DNA of 64,000 nt from Callaeas wilsoni (GCA_013398955.1 VWPU01009582.1:62001-126000), one strand, 5' to 3'; positions 39,701 to 52,300 are shown, counted from the stretch's first letter. Translations and numbers: made by a program. The notes: generated from the sequence alone by a model not told the origin.

Positions 39701-42084
39701 TGCTGGTACTCATAGATGTGCTGCCTGAGGATGCACCTTCTCACCGTGTAACTCCTTACCAGTCTCTGAATAAGCTTTTTCTTTTTTCTCTCTATGTGAA
39801 AATAATAGCTTTTTAAAGGTAATATGGTAGACAACGTGGCACTTTATAATCATAGGTGTCTTCAGAATGCAAATAAACAGCAACAGCTCTGTGCTCCACA
39901 CTGAAAAGTAAACAGACTCCAAGAGGAGAGAGACAGTTAGAAATAGTTATAATAAGAGTAAAGTAGCCATAAATGAACATTATGGAAACTAAAGGTTTCT
40001 AACGGCAAATTTCTGGAGCAGCTCTGCAGAGATACTCAGACTAGAGAAAAATTAAGCAAATGAACAAAAAAAAAAAGCCCAGCCAAACAAACTGATGTAA
40101 GGCTACCGAACTTCATAAAGTTAACAAGCCATAGCACTTAGTACCACAGAGCTCATCCTTTTGTTGGCTTTTTTGACTTGTTTTGACTGATCTGCTTTAC
40201 TGTCCTTGGAAACAAGCAAAATCCTAGTTATTTCTCAATATTATTTGCTTTTCACTCATTTTTTTCTTTTTGCTATAGGCAGTAAAAATGGGCAAATGAT
40301 TATTGCTGGCATCAGGTACAGGGATGATGTTAAAAGTCAAGGTAATACAGAGAATGAACAATTTGAAAAAGCTGTCAAGAAAAATCATTCTTAGGAAAGG
40401 TAGGATGAGTATTTAAACATAAAACTAAAACTTTTCTTTTTGACAAAGTTATATTGAAAACTGCTTTTTTTTTTTTTTCCTTACTTTCTTCTCCTTGAAG
40501 ATCTGTATGTTGAGAGTCCTACTGAAAATTAACTACTGGAGAAGACTCATCTAGGCTGTTTTGGCATGGAGTGAAACATTCCCAGTGCTGGAAGGCACTG
40601 CCCCAAGGTATGGCCGTGCAGGAGACCTTGCCAAGGCAGATGCAAGTGAGCACCTTAGGGGTTTGCAATGCTTTCCTAACCAGAGGGTAACTTGAGGAAT
40701 CCCTACAGAGCAAGGCAGACAGATGCAAAAAAGCCTTACCATTGGTACCATTCATGACCTTGGAAGACAGAAAATATTATGTACCAGGGAATGGTGGGCA
40801 ATCCATAAATTTTCCTGTATATAGCGCTCCTGTGTTCAGTGTTTAAACAGCACTCAGCTGGATGGTGGGAACAGAGCTGGAGAGCAGGTTGTTTTCAGTG
40901 CTGCAGAGTATCTGAGAGGATACTGGCTTGCTGACTTACTCAGCTAGTTCTTACAAATAGGAATTATTTTCCCATGTGTGCAGATTTCGGGCTCTTCTTT
41001 TCTTTCCTCATGAACACACAGATGTACATATCATCATTGAAAGGCAACCAAGGAATGTGAGGTGAGAAAAATACAGCTGATAACTTTTGGGTCTCTTCCC
41101 TTGTTCTGTCAAAGGAAAAGCTCACTCGGCCAAGAAAGGGAACTGATAAACCTTTGAGACAGCCTAATTCATTCAGTCCATCAAAAAGCGAAGAGATACA
41201 CACACAGCCCCATTCATCCTGGTGCCCTTGCTGTACATTAATAAGAGATGCATTCACCCTTTCAGGGGCTCTCAGTACATCCTTTCATTTTGGACAGTGC
41301 CTCATTCACCTTCTCCTGAAGTGCTTCTTTCCAGTAACATCAATCGAGGAGGCCATCAGCCCTGCATACTTGATAATTTTCAATTAAAACAGCAACATCT
41401 GCATTGTATAGGAGGTAAAAATGCTGGAAGACTAAGGAGGACAGTTTCTAAGTTTAGCTATCAGAGGTGAATGTAACCTAATTTAAATGTGATGAAATTA
41501 GACCATTTGCCCTAATTTTCATGCATTTAGCATTATCTCAAGAATACTGATGAGGATAGAATGAACACCTGAGAGCAGCTGGCAGGCAGCATGGTCACTG
41601 TGGTGCTGCACCACATTCAAGGTTTGATTTCAGATGGAATGACAGAATTATAAAAATGAGGGATAGAGGTAGGCTATCTGGCTCTCCAGCTTGTTTGGGA
41701 ACAGGAGAATGCCAGCATCCTTCCTTCAAAATCACATTGATTTCTTCTTTTGCTTCTGCTAGCTCGCTCTGCCTGTGTATTGAAATAAACTCAATACTGT
41801 TTATTGTTTTAGGGGAGAGGGTTGCTCTTTGAGAGATGGTGGTGGGAGAATTGGGTTGTGGGGGATTGTTTGCTTGCATGTTACTTTCTAATTAAATGGA
41901 GGTAGGAAGAGGAAAGCATTGCTCCTTGAGTCAGTCCATAAGTAGCAAAGACACTACTACTTCCATCTATTGGTAGAAAAGTAAAAATTATTTTACTTAC
42001 TTTCCAAAGACAGGAATTACAAGAATTTCTAGTGCCATCTATGAGTGAACACAGAGAATTGCCGGTATTCCTATGCCTTATTTT
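36703..42084. other. No gene seen
   Basis: AT-rich DNA with short open frames only (longest about 101 codons, 39529-39834, minus). A pyrimidine tract followed by AG at about 40258-40279 and a GT at 40315 look like splice sites around a tiny segment. The enclosed peptide resembles nothing known and the signal is too weak to call an exon. A run of T lies at about 40465-40478. Confidence 0.55.
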
Positions 42085-42116
42085 ACACACACACACACGC
42101 GCACACACACACACAG
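42085..42116. repeat. (AC)n microsatellite with CGCG interruption
   Basis: About 32 bases of AC repeat, interrupted near the middle by CGCGC. The interruption suggests CG substitutions within an older, longer pure repeat. Confidence 0.95.
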
Positions 42117-43608
42117 ACAGATATAAAATACAGAAATGCACATTGCTCATCTTGCCTTCTCTAAGTCCACACAAGATCTTTGTGAATAAAATTCTATTGC
42201 AGCTATTTAATATACACATTTGAATAAATCTAGTTGGAGTTAGCAAAACTTTAAAATTCATCCCCATAGTCTAAGGTACCATCCGAACCAGCTGACATTC
42301 AATCTCTCATCATGATGCAAAGTTCTTAAAGGAAAGCCTAAAGGGGATACCTGAGCTCAAGTCTCTAAACTTCCTAAATGGCAGTGATCCACAGTCAAAA
42401 TCTGCATTTCACCCATACTACACTGAAGAGAAACATCTTCCCACCACCGCTGCTGTATTTCAGGTTTTTTAAATACATCCTAATTCAAAACCAGCTGAAA
42501 ATATCAAGATTCAAAATCCAGTTGTTGTCCTCCACTCACCCCTGATAAGCACAATCCACCAGGAATTCCCCCCTGGATTTTACTGGGAAGCAATTTAAAA
42601 TGATAATGATAATCAGAATGATAATTATCTTTTTCTGATACTCTATAGGTTGAGTTTAAAATGCTTTTGAATACTCATCATTAGAAACTGTCAGAAGCAG
42701 GGATATGGGAAATCACATACTGTAATATTTCCTTTATGGAGGTTCCCAAATGTACCAATTTCAAAAAATGTACAGGGGAGACTTTCTATTTTATTTCTCC
42801 TCACCCATATCTCAGTCTATTTCCTGGGTTTTTTCTCTCCAAAGAGGACAGTAGCAAAGCAAAGTGGCAATTCAGAAAATAAAGAATGGTTATATTGGAT
42901 TCCATGAGAGAAAAAGATTGAGAAAAGGACTACAACATATCTTGAAAAACACATTACTTTCCCCTGGGGAAAAATTCAGGAGTTCACATTAAGGCAATAG
43001 TCATTTGCAGAACCTTCTTAACACAAATTTGCAACATAAAGTGTTATAAAGGTTGTCATATAAAGTGAAACACGAAGAAAATATTTCCTGGTACTTTTTC
43101 TACTATTGTTAAAAAAACCAAAACCATGACAACAAAAAAAAAACAACACCAAAAGTGCAAGCAGCAGCTGGGGTGAAAAGCAAAGCCCCAGCACTGAAAC
43201 TGTGAACGTGTGAGCTGCTTAGAGCAAGAGGGATGTGGAGCCCCCCACCTCTGGAAGTGCTGAGGAATGGGTAATAGGATGACGTTCACCCATGGCCTTG
43301 GCACAGCCCAGGGCTGGCTGCCCAGCAGCCTGTGGGTACAGCTGAGCCCTCCAGCACTGCGTGGTGGCTCCTAGGCTGTACTGGATAAAAGCAGGTGAAG
43401 CAAAATGGGAACGTGTCTCTGGGTGTCTGGCAGGGCGGGATACGGAACCAGGACAGACCCAGAAGTGTTTCCTAGGCTGAGCGCAGTGCCATGGAGGCAC
43501 GCGTGTTGTGGCCGTTAAAGGATGGCCGGGAATAGGAGCGACCCTGCAGCACAGAGGTGTCAGCGCTCCCAGGGCACAGAGCCCCTCACCAAGCAGGGCG
43601 TGTGAGAC
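42117..43608. other. No gene seen; GC-richer at its right end
   Basis: The first part is AT-rich and featureless. From about 43200 to 43608 G+C rises and short open frames overlap on both strands. The element at 43609 inserts into this GC-richer DNA. Confidence 0.55.
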
Positions 43609-44058
43609 TGATGCCTTGGAGAGGCTGACCTGGAACAGAGGCTGGACAGAGAGAAAGGATAAAGAGCAGGCATTTATTGAAAGGCCTTCACAGGGTACAC
43701 CTTGGACAGTGCAGGAGTCTCGCAGAGACTACGCCCAGGATGGACGACAGTCACACGTTTTTGGGACAGATACAAGTTTTGTCCATTTCCATATCAGAGG
43801 TTAATTGTCCAATTACAGCTTCAGGCAGTGGAGTCCCATTCTCTTAGTTTGCTCCCCCCCAACTCACTTTTGTTTACATGTCTCAGGGCCTGAGACAGCA
43901 AGGTATTCTTGATTCTCAGGCCTAGAGGGGAATTGTTGTGTCTGACAAAAATGGGAAAAGCAGTTGCTAACACTCTACATGGAGCTCAGAGTTACACACC
44001 AAAGAATTGCAGGATTACAAATATATGAAAATATAAAAGCTGAAATCCTAAGGCATCA
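43609..44058 (-). mobile_element. Solo LTR of an endogenous retrovirus, copy 2
   Basis: A 450-base copy of the family at 2301-2752, in the same orientation. It has the same perfect 9-base terminal inverted repeat (TGATGCCTT...AAGGCATCA). The minus-strand polyadenylation signal is intact here (AATAAA, plus-strand TTTATT at 43673-43678), while the TATA-like box of copy 1 is changed (GATATAAG to GATACAAG on the plus strand). A 2-base indel lies near position 210 of the element. No retroviral genes flank it, so it is a solo LTR. Both copies are preceded by TGAGAC, and neither has an evident target-site duplication. Confidence 0.8.
43673..43678 (-). promoter_or_regulatory. Polyadenylation signal AATAAA inside LTR copy 2
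   Basis: On the minus strand the LTR reads 'CTTTCAATAAATGCC', an exact AATAAA hexamer about 65-70 bases before the element's 3' end. This is the position expected for the R/U5 part of an LTR. Copy 1 has AGTAAA at the same place. Confidence 0.6.
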
Positions 44059-47000
44059 AGATTAGCTCAGCACCACCTCAGCCTTTCAGCTCTCTGCAGA
44101 GACGTTACTTGGGCAGCAGCACAGGCAGTGTGGACATTTTCACTGCAAGGCTTCACATCCACATTGCCCTAGGTCAAGTGAGTACAGCCACCTGGGCCAA
44201 GTGATGCCCTGGGTTTTCATATGGAAGTAGACAGCATCTCATTATGCTGTGGAGAGATGCACACAGAAGTAAAAATTGTGATATCCACTCTGGCTATGAA
44301 GTTACTTTTAGTTTTAGGGGAAGGTTCAAAGAAAAACCTTGTGGAGCGTGACACAACTTCTGTGTTAAACGGTAAAGAAAGTATATTATTTGTTTTGTGC
44401 TTCCTTCACTTTCTCTTGAAAGCAGAGGTCAAAGGAGACTTTCATTAGCTGGGGATTTGCATTTTCTTGATATCAGGTTCATGGTAAAAATACAGCTAAA
44501 TATGGATTACCAAAGGAGCACATAAACCAAAAAATGTCTCCCCGAAACAGAATCCCAACAAGCAATGTACATAATAGTGCATTTCTCATCACTGGGAGGC
44601 ATCAATGGAAAAAGTAAGGGGAATAGAGGGGGATGTTACATCCATTGTATTTTCACCTAAGTCTTTTCCTCTGAATAAGAACATTTTACGTTAGTTTAAA
44701 AATGACATCTGATTTATAGTATACCTGACTGAACTAGGGAGCATTTTCTAGAATAAAGCACAAAGGAGAGATAAAAATCTAACTCAATAATTTTCAAGCT
44801 AATTCGTTTTAGTTCAGAGAATGCGGACGTACAAAACCATAAAAATATATGCATTTGGTTTTCATTAACCAAATGTCAGCAAATTGCTAAGAAGGCCATG
44901 GTGCAGCAGAGTCCTGGATTGAGACCCTTGTTTCAAAGCAGGTGTAACTCAGTGAGTAAGGTGGTACTTTGTAAGGGTTCTACACAGGATTCTGGCACGA
45001 CACTATGAAACACACTCTGTCCTGCTCTGATCTTCCCCTTGTCCTTATAATCCTTCAAATTTCTGTGATGTATGTATGTTTCCAGAGTGTATGTACCTAG
45101 ATTTTGTCTTTATTCCATCTCATGGAAGTTCAGTTGGCAAAGTATGTGAGTACTTCTGTTATTGGGCTTTCCACACACACCCTAAGGCAAAAAGTTCTTC
45201 TAATGAATCCATGTGTGTCAGTAATTAAAATATAACTGCAGATAAGTATTTCCCCCATACAGAGACACTACTGCACGCCTCAATTTTTTTCTAAGGCTTT
45301 TATTGCAAGTCAGCAAAAAAATCAATTTCTTTACCCAGGATTTATCTATTTTCGCACCTCAAGAGTCTGTGTAGATACACAGTGAGAAGCAACGGCACAA
45401 CTGCTTGCAAATTTATCACAGGATGTGTTACTGCAATTTCAGCACATTTCCAAGCAATAATGGTAAGTAGGTTTTTAACGAAGGTCTTTTATCTGATCTG
45501 GTTGCCTGAGGAATTACCTTTCTTTCCGTAAGATACCACAATGAAAAAGACACAGTCTGGTTCCTCAAGTGGAAGGGAACAAGAAGAGCTTCTATTTTTT
45601 AATGCGCATTACTAGGCTAACTTTTATTTTTCTAAATGTTGATAAGACTTCATTGGGGTTTGGTTTTTTCGGGGTTTTTTTTGTGGGGTTTGGATTTTTC
45701 TTTTATTTTCCCTTGGTGTTGGGATTTTTGGGGGAGCTTAGGAGAAGAAGAAGAAAGGATAGACTTACTTTGGTATATTAACAGAAATTTGGCTATGTGG
45801 CAATTTCATGTTATAGTTTATATACAGCTATTTGTGTGCATGTTAAACTGCATAAATAAAACTAATGAGAGAACAGTTGATTAAACAAAACAAAAAAAAT
45901 AACAAACATATTTGAAAAAAGCCAGGAGAGACCTTCAGAAAATACATTTGCAGGCTGTGACTACCATGCACATTTTTTCATGAGAACTGAGCCCAGAAGA
46001 TGCCCTTTGGTTTTGCCCTTGAAACTAGTGCATCAAGGAAAGAAAATTTCAATTAACTAGAAAGCAGAAAGACAAGTTTTTAGAAAATTCTTCTGAGAGT
46101 TATGAAAAAAGATCCTTATTTTTCTCTTCTTTATTACTACACACTGGCTGCATTGATGTAGACTTATAACAAAATTGACCAGAAACACAAATCTCTACTA
46201 AAAGAACTCAGACATACAGAGCAAATCAAATTAACACCTTTTGCCAAAAACAAAGATGTTAGGGGACCAGTTTGATTTGGCTTTCTCAATAAAAATATAA
46301 TAGTCCTTTCATATTTTCCCCAGGCATAAAATTTTTAAACATAAATTGTGAAAATGCATCCAAAAAGTAATGTAATAACCCCCAAACGTCACAGAGCAGG
46401 TTTCATACAAAAGACCTTCTTTGGACTCAAACTGCTGAGCTTTTTTCTCCCCTTCATTTTAAAGTACAAAACCCCAACCAAACAAAAAGAAGATGCAAGA
46501 TAATTATTTTTACCTCCAAATTTTTGGTTTAGATATCAATTTCATCCCCCTTCCCACTCAAGTTCCTTGCTCAGCTCTACTTTTGACCTTTTATTTTTAA
46601 AACAAAGGGGGAAAATAAGATGAGAACTTGAAAATTCATGCAAAATAAGGCTGCCTAATTTACGAATGCAAACACTCATATTCAGAATCCTGGATCTGAC
46701 CAGCATATCAATTTGTTCCTGACATTGAAGTTAGAACATGAAAGAAGGTACCTTCCCCACTTGCTATAGATTCAAATGTGTCATACCTCTGCACATGTCC
46801 TTACCCTGCTTGGGCTGAAAAGGATGAGCAAGAGTAGCCCTATGAGTCAGTGTCTTCCCTGGAGAGCCTTCAACCATGGCATTATAAAGGTAGTAGTTTT
46901 GTTAATTCAATCACATGAGTGTTTGCCTTCAGCCGCTAATGATGGAAGAACGAGATATTCCTTTCATATTTTAGGAAATCCACCTTTTGCATCCTCAATG

Positions 47001-48456
47001 GAGTCACGTTTGGGGCGGGAGTTTGACCGATCCGTACCAATTTCTCCCCAGTTTCATATCCTTGACAGCGCAGCTGGTTTGGCTCTCACTCCTCCCAGAG
47101 CAGAGAGCAGTTTGGCTGGCTGCTGCTCTTGGCATGGGGTAATAACCTGGTAAATCACTGGTGCCGGGGCAAAGAACCTGCTGGTTCTGCTGTGGTATTT
47201 CCATGGCCCAAACCAGTTTGTGTGGTGAGGGCTGGAATACAGCAGTGGGGTCCTCACGAGAGTACAGCTCTCTGCCATGCTTGTGCCATGAAAATCCCTA
47301 AAAGTTAAGGTCCCTACACAGATCTATGAATGGAGTCATGACAGAAATGGATGAAATAAAAGCCTGCTGGTATAAATCAGAATGATCTTCTTATTTGCAC
47401 CAATATAGAGTTAATAATCATTTGCACTAGTTGCAAAACTGGCCTCTCGTGTAATTGATGACACAACACAGCTGCTGGGGAGGAAAAATAGATATGTCCT
47501 CCCACTTCTTTATGAAGAAGCTCCATTCTTTAAAACGCTCAACAGATAGAGGTGGCTCCTAAGAAGTCAACACGCATCATGTTCAAAGATCTCAGCTATT
47601 CCGCTGGTACGTGATCATTTTATTTTATCTTCAGCTGTCAGTGTTAGTCAATTGTAATGCTAAGTAAGGTTGCATCACTTGTTTTCCTCGGGCATAAGGA
47701 ATGAGATGTTTTGTACAGGTCTGCACTTGTTTTTGCTACAAGCTCTCCAGTAATTCTCAAGGTACACTTTGAATTTAAAAAGCTTTTCTACATCTAAGGA
47801 CTAGGAATGTGCTCCTCTTTGAAACAGGTTTGATTTATTCCCATGGCTGGTGCAGCTGAAAGAACAGAACCAGCAGCAAATAGCTACACCCAGCTCAATT
47901 TGTTGTATATTAAAAGTTTGCTAGTTGTTTTCTCCCTGGAAAAATATTCCAAACAGTTAGACAAAAGTTTTCAGGAAATAAGTCTTTTTACTGCTAGTAA
48001 AGCACATAGAAGTTGGAGTTGGATCTGTCTGCCATGAATGTCATCTCCAAGGGCTATGAGAGCTGATTTTATGAGATGTCTGGCACTCCTGCAACGGAAA
48101 CTAATGTTGGGCTGATTTTTTGGAGTCACCACCCTCAAATGTTTCCTTTCCACAACCCTTTACTGTGACAAAACAGACAGCAAAACATTTCATTTCAGCA
48201 ACTTCTGGCTTCAGCACTGCTATCTCAGCAGGATGTGAAGACAAGATAAAAAAGCCAGCAGTGACTTTGCCTGTAGATGGGTCAGAGAATTTTTTCATGA
48301 AAACAACTTTCATTTCATCCCTAAGATGAAGTTCATTGGCTGCAGCACAGTCAGGTCCCAAGCAATTATACATGAAAGTAAACAGCTCAGATATTGATAT
48401 ACAACTGAGATAATCTGTGAGGATTTTTCCTTTTGTGCTTTATTTTTCTTTTTTTT
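44059..48456. other. No gene seen; G/T-rich patch at 45655-45734
   Basis: Mostly AT-rich. Bases 45655-45734 are strongly G/T-skewed on the plus strand, with five G-runs of 3-5. A 125-codon frame (46776-47153, plus) and a 90-codon frame (48101-48373, minus) show no motif I know. Confidence 0.5.
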
Positions 48457-48468
48457 GGGGGGGGGGGG
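48457..48468. repeat. G12 homopolymer after a T run
   Basis: Twelve consecutive G preceded by eight T. Such runs are slippage-prone and their length is uncertain in assemblies. Confidence 0.85.
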
Positions 48469-50599
48469 TTTGGTTGTTTGTTTTTTCCTTTTACTTATTT
48501 TATACTTGGGATTTAGCTGGAAAAGTATTTGCGAGTGTGTCTTTGCAGACACATGACACTGGTTGGGTTCCTGCTCCAAGTACAGTACATTTTCCTTGTG
48601 ATTTAATCCTTATGAGGGGCAGCAAAATAAGATTTAATATTTAGGCTTTAGAAGACCTGCCACCACCTTTTCCTGGCCCATCCAGAAAAATTAGGGTACA
48701 GCAAGCAGCACTGCACTGAAGCAACACAGAGCAACACAGGACTGGCCCAGACTCTCCCAAAGCAGCGAAATGCAGGTCAAAGAACTTAACAGAAAAGCCA
48801 TGTTTCAACAGAGGTAAGTTCCAGAAAACAAGCCTCTCGATAGCTGAAGGTGAAAAACTCAGAGACTCAGGGGCTGAGCACTTGCTGAAACCTTGGTGCA
48901 GCTGTGCACACACTGTAATGGAAACCAGCAGAGGAGACAGCTGGCACGGGTGGGTGAGCTGCCCGTGAGCAGCCCTGTTGAACAGCCCAGGTACAGCGGG
49001 GTTTTTATGGGTGGGATAACGGCAGTGCAGAGGGCTGAGAAATGTCTGCCTCCTGCCAACCTCTGGCAGGCAGCTTGCAGCGATCCCCTGAACCCCAGGG
49101 CAACTGCAACACCCAGGGGGCAGCTCTTGGGGGTTTTTCAGGGCTTCTGTAGTATAAGTGTGCTGTGCCCAGGACTTCATATTCAGTGCATAGAATGGGC
49201 AGACTGCCCACTGTTTTCTGCCTGTTTTGAGCCCTCTGAGGATAGCTAACTGCATCAGAAGGGGACACAGATCATTTCCACCAGGCCAACTGTGAGCAAC
49301 AATGTGTGTTCGGAAAGGGATTTCAGATACAACGCTGCAGCAAAGATTACCTTGCCTGCTGTGCTGTCCAAGATGTGGAAGCAATCTCTGAAGAGCCCAT
49401 CTGTAAAAGTGGCAGCCTGTGTCAACCTCCTCACTCCTCCATGCCACAGCAGAACCACTGTGAGGATGGCCATTAGTTCAGAACAAAATGTGCATTCATT
49501 GAGTATGCACATACATTTTGCTTCAGTCAGGAAGGGTATTTGCTTTATACCAAACTGCTTTGTAAAAATAATTTCTACAGAACCAACCTACCTGCACTGG
49601 AGGGATCTAGGAATGTGGAGATAAAGATGAAAGGTCTCTTCTCAAAGACACAATATCTGAAGAATAAAAAAAGTCTATTTCTGGATCAGTGGAGTGAACG
49701 TCGTAGACTGGAGTGTTATCCATCTGCAAAGATTTCTTAGCCCACCAAAGAGGAGCACATTTATACCGGTATCCGAACACAAACAACAGAGTTGGGGAAT
49801 TTTGACCTGAATGGATAGTCATGTTGCCAGTATCTTCAATACATTATTAAATGGCCAAGAAAATTGCTCCTTATCCATTTCTAGATGTAGATAGGAAGCA
49901 TGGTTCTGTCAATGAGCTCATTACCAATAAAATAATTCCTTGTATTACATTACTATCTTGCAGATATCTCTGCTACAATCCTTTGTCATGTTTGTTTAAG
50001 CATTCATAGCTAGTTTGAAAGCTGTATTAAGCTGCACAGTTACTAATTAATCAATATAAACAAACTGCTGTGTCTTGAGTCCCTTGAGAAGAATGGAGGA
50101 AAAGAGATAGCAACTATTTTTGCACCACAGTGACTCAGGGGTACTGCTCTACGTGCTGAGCAGTTTGTATTTTCCAGAGAACATCCACACCTTTTCATTT
50201 CAACAGTAAACTCCAGAGAAGTGCTCCTTCAGTTGAGCACACACTCCAGAAATTTCTCACGTAAACCTGAGAGACGATATCTAAGAATCACACACCTAAA
50301 CTGTGCCTTGAATACTTGAAAAATAGAGGTTTTGATGTGTGTGAAAATATGAACTATTCAGCTGGGAATTGTCAATGTGAGAGCTTAGATCTTACAAATT
50401 TAGCACTTCCACCTGGAAAAAGAAACACTAAAAGAAATTTGAAGACCACCAGTAATGTGGGAAAAAAACCCTCTGAGCCTCTGTGGACAACCCACAGTGG
50501 CTCAAGGAAAAGAGACATAACCTTATTTGAAGAAAAGGCTTCATGTGTCAGGAAGAGAATAAATTTGGTCAGTACAAGGACAACAACACTTTACCGCTG
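48469..50599. other. No recognised gene; holds the longest open frame of the window
   Basis: A minus-strand open frame of 268 codons lies at 48641-49447. It is Leu/Ser/Pro/Cys-rich, lacks a recognisable domain, and is overlapped by sizeable frames on the other strand (for example 48893-49249). The DNA is purine-poor on the minus strand, which lowers stop-codon frequency. I therefore do not annotate it as a gene. The remainder, 49450-50599, is AT-rich with nothing I can name. Confidence 0.5.
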
Positions 50600-51080
50600 T
50601 GACTTCCAAAATTTGGGGAAATTACACAGGGGAGGAAAGCACCAGGGGGCAGGGCTGGAGACACACAGCTGCACGGTGGATGTCTTTGCTGAGGAGGACC
50701 CTGGAGGAACTGCAGCCCATAAAGGACCCACAACAGGATGAGGAGCAGTGGATGGCATGGATCAGCAGAGAAAAACCTGCTGTGCACCAGCCCAACCGCA
50801 TGTGCCACCCGTCACCTTGCCCAAAGGGACAGGGAGGGATTGAGTGCAACATGCAGGGAAGTGGGGACCAGGAAAGGTGGAGGAGAAGTGTTGGACTTAA
50901 GATCAGTTTGGGGAAAGGGGAAGAAAGACATTGCCCTCAGGGTTTGTTTTATGTTTCCCCTCAATAGCCAAAGCAGTTATTAAAGGTTTCTATTAATTGG
51001 AAATGAATTGAATTAAATGAAGATCTCTGAGTCAAGGCTGTTTTGCTTGTGACAAGAGGTCTTAATTTACTTGGCATTTT
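50600..51080 (+). mobile_element. Decayed avian ERVL-type solo LTR
   Basis: Several phrases typical of bird ERVL-class LTRs occur in the right order: 'GGAACTGCAGCCCATAAAGG' with following 'GACCCACAACAGGATGAGGA', a G/A-rich middle, 'GGTTTGTTTTATGTTTCCCC', a 'TTAATTGGAAATGAATTGAA' block where the polyadenylation region would be, and 'GAGTCAAGGCTGTTTTGC' followed by 'TTGTGAC' near the end. Substitutions and gaps are many, and I cannot place the exact ends. The open frames over it are incidental. I base the family call on memory of avian LTR wording, so treat the boundaries as approximate. Confidence 0.5.
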
Positions 51081-51097
51081 CACACAGCTCTGGGCTG

Positions 51098-51143
51098 CTT
51101 TTTTCCTTTTTTTTTTTTTCTTTTTTTTTCCTTTTTTTTTTTT
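51098..51143. repeat. T-rich tract, three T runs broken by C
   Basis: Runs of up to 13 T separated by C or CC, lying just downstream of the ERVL-type LTR relic. Simple-sequence expansion is the plain reading. Confidence 0.9.
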
Positions 51144-52249
51144 CAATCACCACAATGTGCTTATGGGGGATATTTCTTCTTTAGGATAGGGATGCTCAAC
51201 AAGCAACACATGATGCCTGTGGAAGGGGACTGCTGTGGGGCAATGAAAATGTTGGTGCTTCCTGGCCACCACTTCTTCTGAGGACACACTGCCCTTTCCC
51301 TGCCACAGTCCAGACCTACTTGTGGACAAGTAGCAAAAGCAGCTGGGCTCTAGCCTGTTTCTGAAAACAGAGTGTGAAAGGTGACTGTCACCCTTCTTAC
51401 TTCATACAGTCTTGTACCTGGTTGGGAACAAACAGGCTAGAGCCCTCTTCCAAACAGGGAACAAACCTGTGCATAAACACCAGCTTAGCTGGCTGCACCA
51501 CTCACACCTTGTACGTGTGTATTTGGGAAATCCAGCCCCCTCAGGAGGCAATCACGAACCTTGCAATCACAGCAGGAGGCTGGGTGCATGTGCAGCAGTG
51601 GGACCCATTGCAGCCCATGAGAAGTAGCACTGTTGTAAAGCTGAAAGTAACAAACTCAGTCATCATCCATATGATAAGGCCCAAAGGAATTTCTGCCTCA
51701 TCAAAGAAACTATACAGCTTTTGGTTCACAGAGAAAACACTACCCTCTCATACCTATAAATCGTCATAGCTCAGGAGAAACTAGTGCCCGCATAACAAAA
51801 GGATTCCAGAGCGTTCCTGGTGAGGTCAGGAGAATCCAGAGCGTTTCAATCAGCTCTTTGATATTTGCAATCTAGGCAAAGTCCCAGGCCACTGGTTTAA
51901 GGATTAGAAAAAATAGCAGAAATATTTCTTAAACTGGTTTTGAAATCTGCAAGTGTTTCATGCAACACGAAGACCAGGTTCCAGGAACAAGGCAGTGCCA
52001 GCAGCCTGTTCAGCAGCACAGGAGATGGTGTCCACTCAAGAAATATTTGCATCTTTTGGGTGGTACAAGGGTCCATGGATACAGAAGATAACAGAGCTGT
52101 GTTAGGCCTTCGTAGTTAGTCAATAATACCTAAACATTGGCTTAAAAATGAAGCTATATTGGTCTCAATCAAACATTACATGAGTGCTTAAAATAAAAGC
52201 AGACAGGAACACACCGAGGTCCATAAACAGTTCTCCATTGTTTGAAACT
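51144..52249. other. No gene seen; small 15-base direct repeat
   Basis: The sequence 'ATTCCAGAGCGTT' at 51803-51815 recurs as 'AATCCAGAGCGTT' at 51833-51845, 30 bases later. A 131-codon frame (51374-51769, plus) has no recognisable domain. Otherwise I see nothing. Confidence 0.5.
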
Positions 52250-52300
52250 GAGTTCCATTTCCAAGATTTGCTGATGACACTGAGCTATTTTGGGTGCATT
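52250..52300 (+). mobile_element. Old LINE reverse-transcriptase scrap
   Basis: The plus strand reads 'CCAAGATTTGCTGATGACAC' followed by 'TGAGCTATTTTGGGTG', which resembles the FADDTKLGG catalytic block of CR1-type reverse transcriptase ('RFADDTELFWV' here). The similarity fades quickly on both sides. It may be an ancient CR1 or CR1-like LINE fragment. Confidence 0.45.

Noticed and set aside
40258..40320. Pyrimidine tract, AG and GT suggesting a micro-exon
   Set aside because: Such patterns are common by chance in AT-rich DNA; the enclosed peptide is not recognisable and no partner exon is seen.
41881..42267. 128-codon minus-strand frame
   Set aside because: It runs through the (AC)n microsatellite, which gives a Cys-Val repeat, so its length is partly due to the simple repeat.
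43508..43893. Plus-strand open frames across the left end of LTR copy 2
   Set aside because: They run antisense through the LTR and encode nothing recognisable; they are a by-product of the LTR sequence.
2301..44058. One giant provirus bounded by the two related LTRs
   Set aside because: The 41 kb between them lacks gag, pol and env and contains independent CR1 and SINE insertions and ordinary unique DNA; the length is also far beyond a provirus.
48101..48373. 90-codon minus-strand frame with a protein-like composition
   Set aside because: It has no recognisable family or splice context, and its length is within chance for the region.
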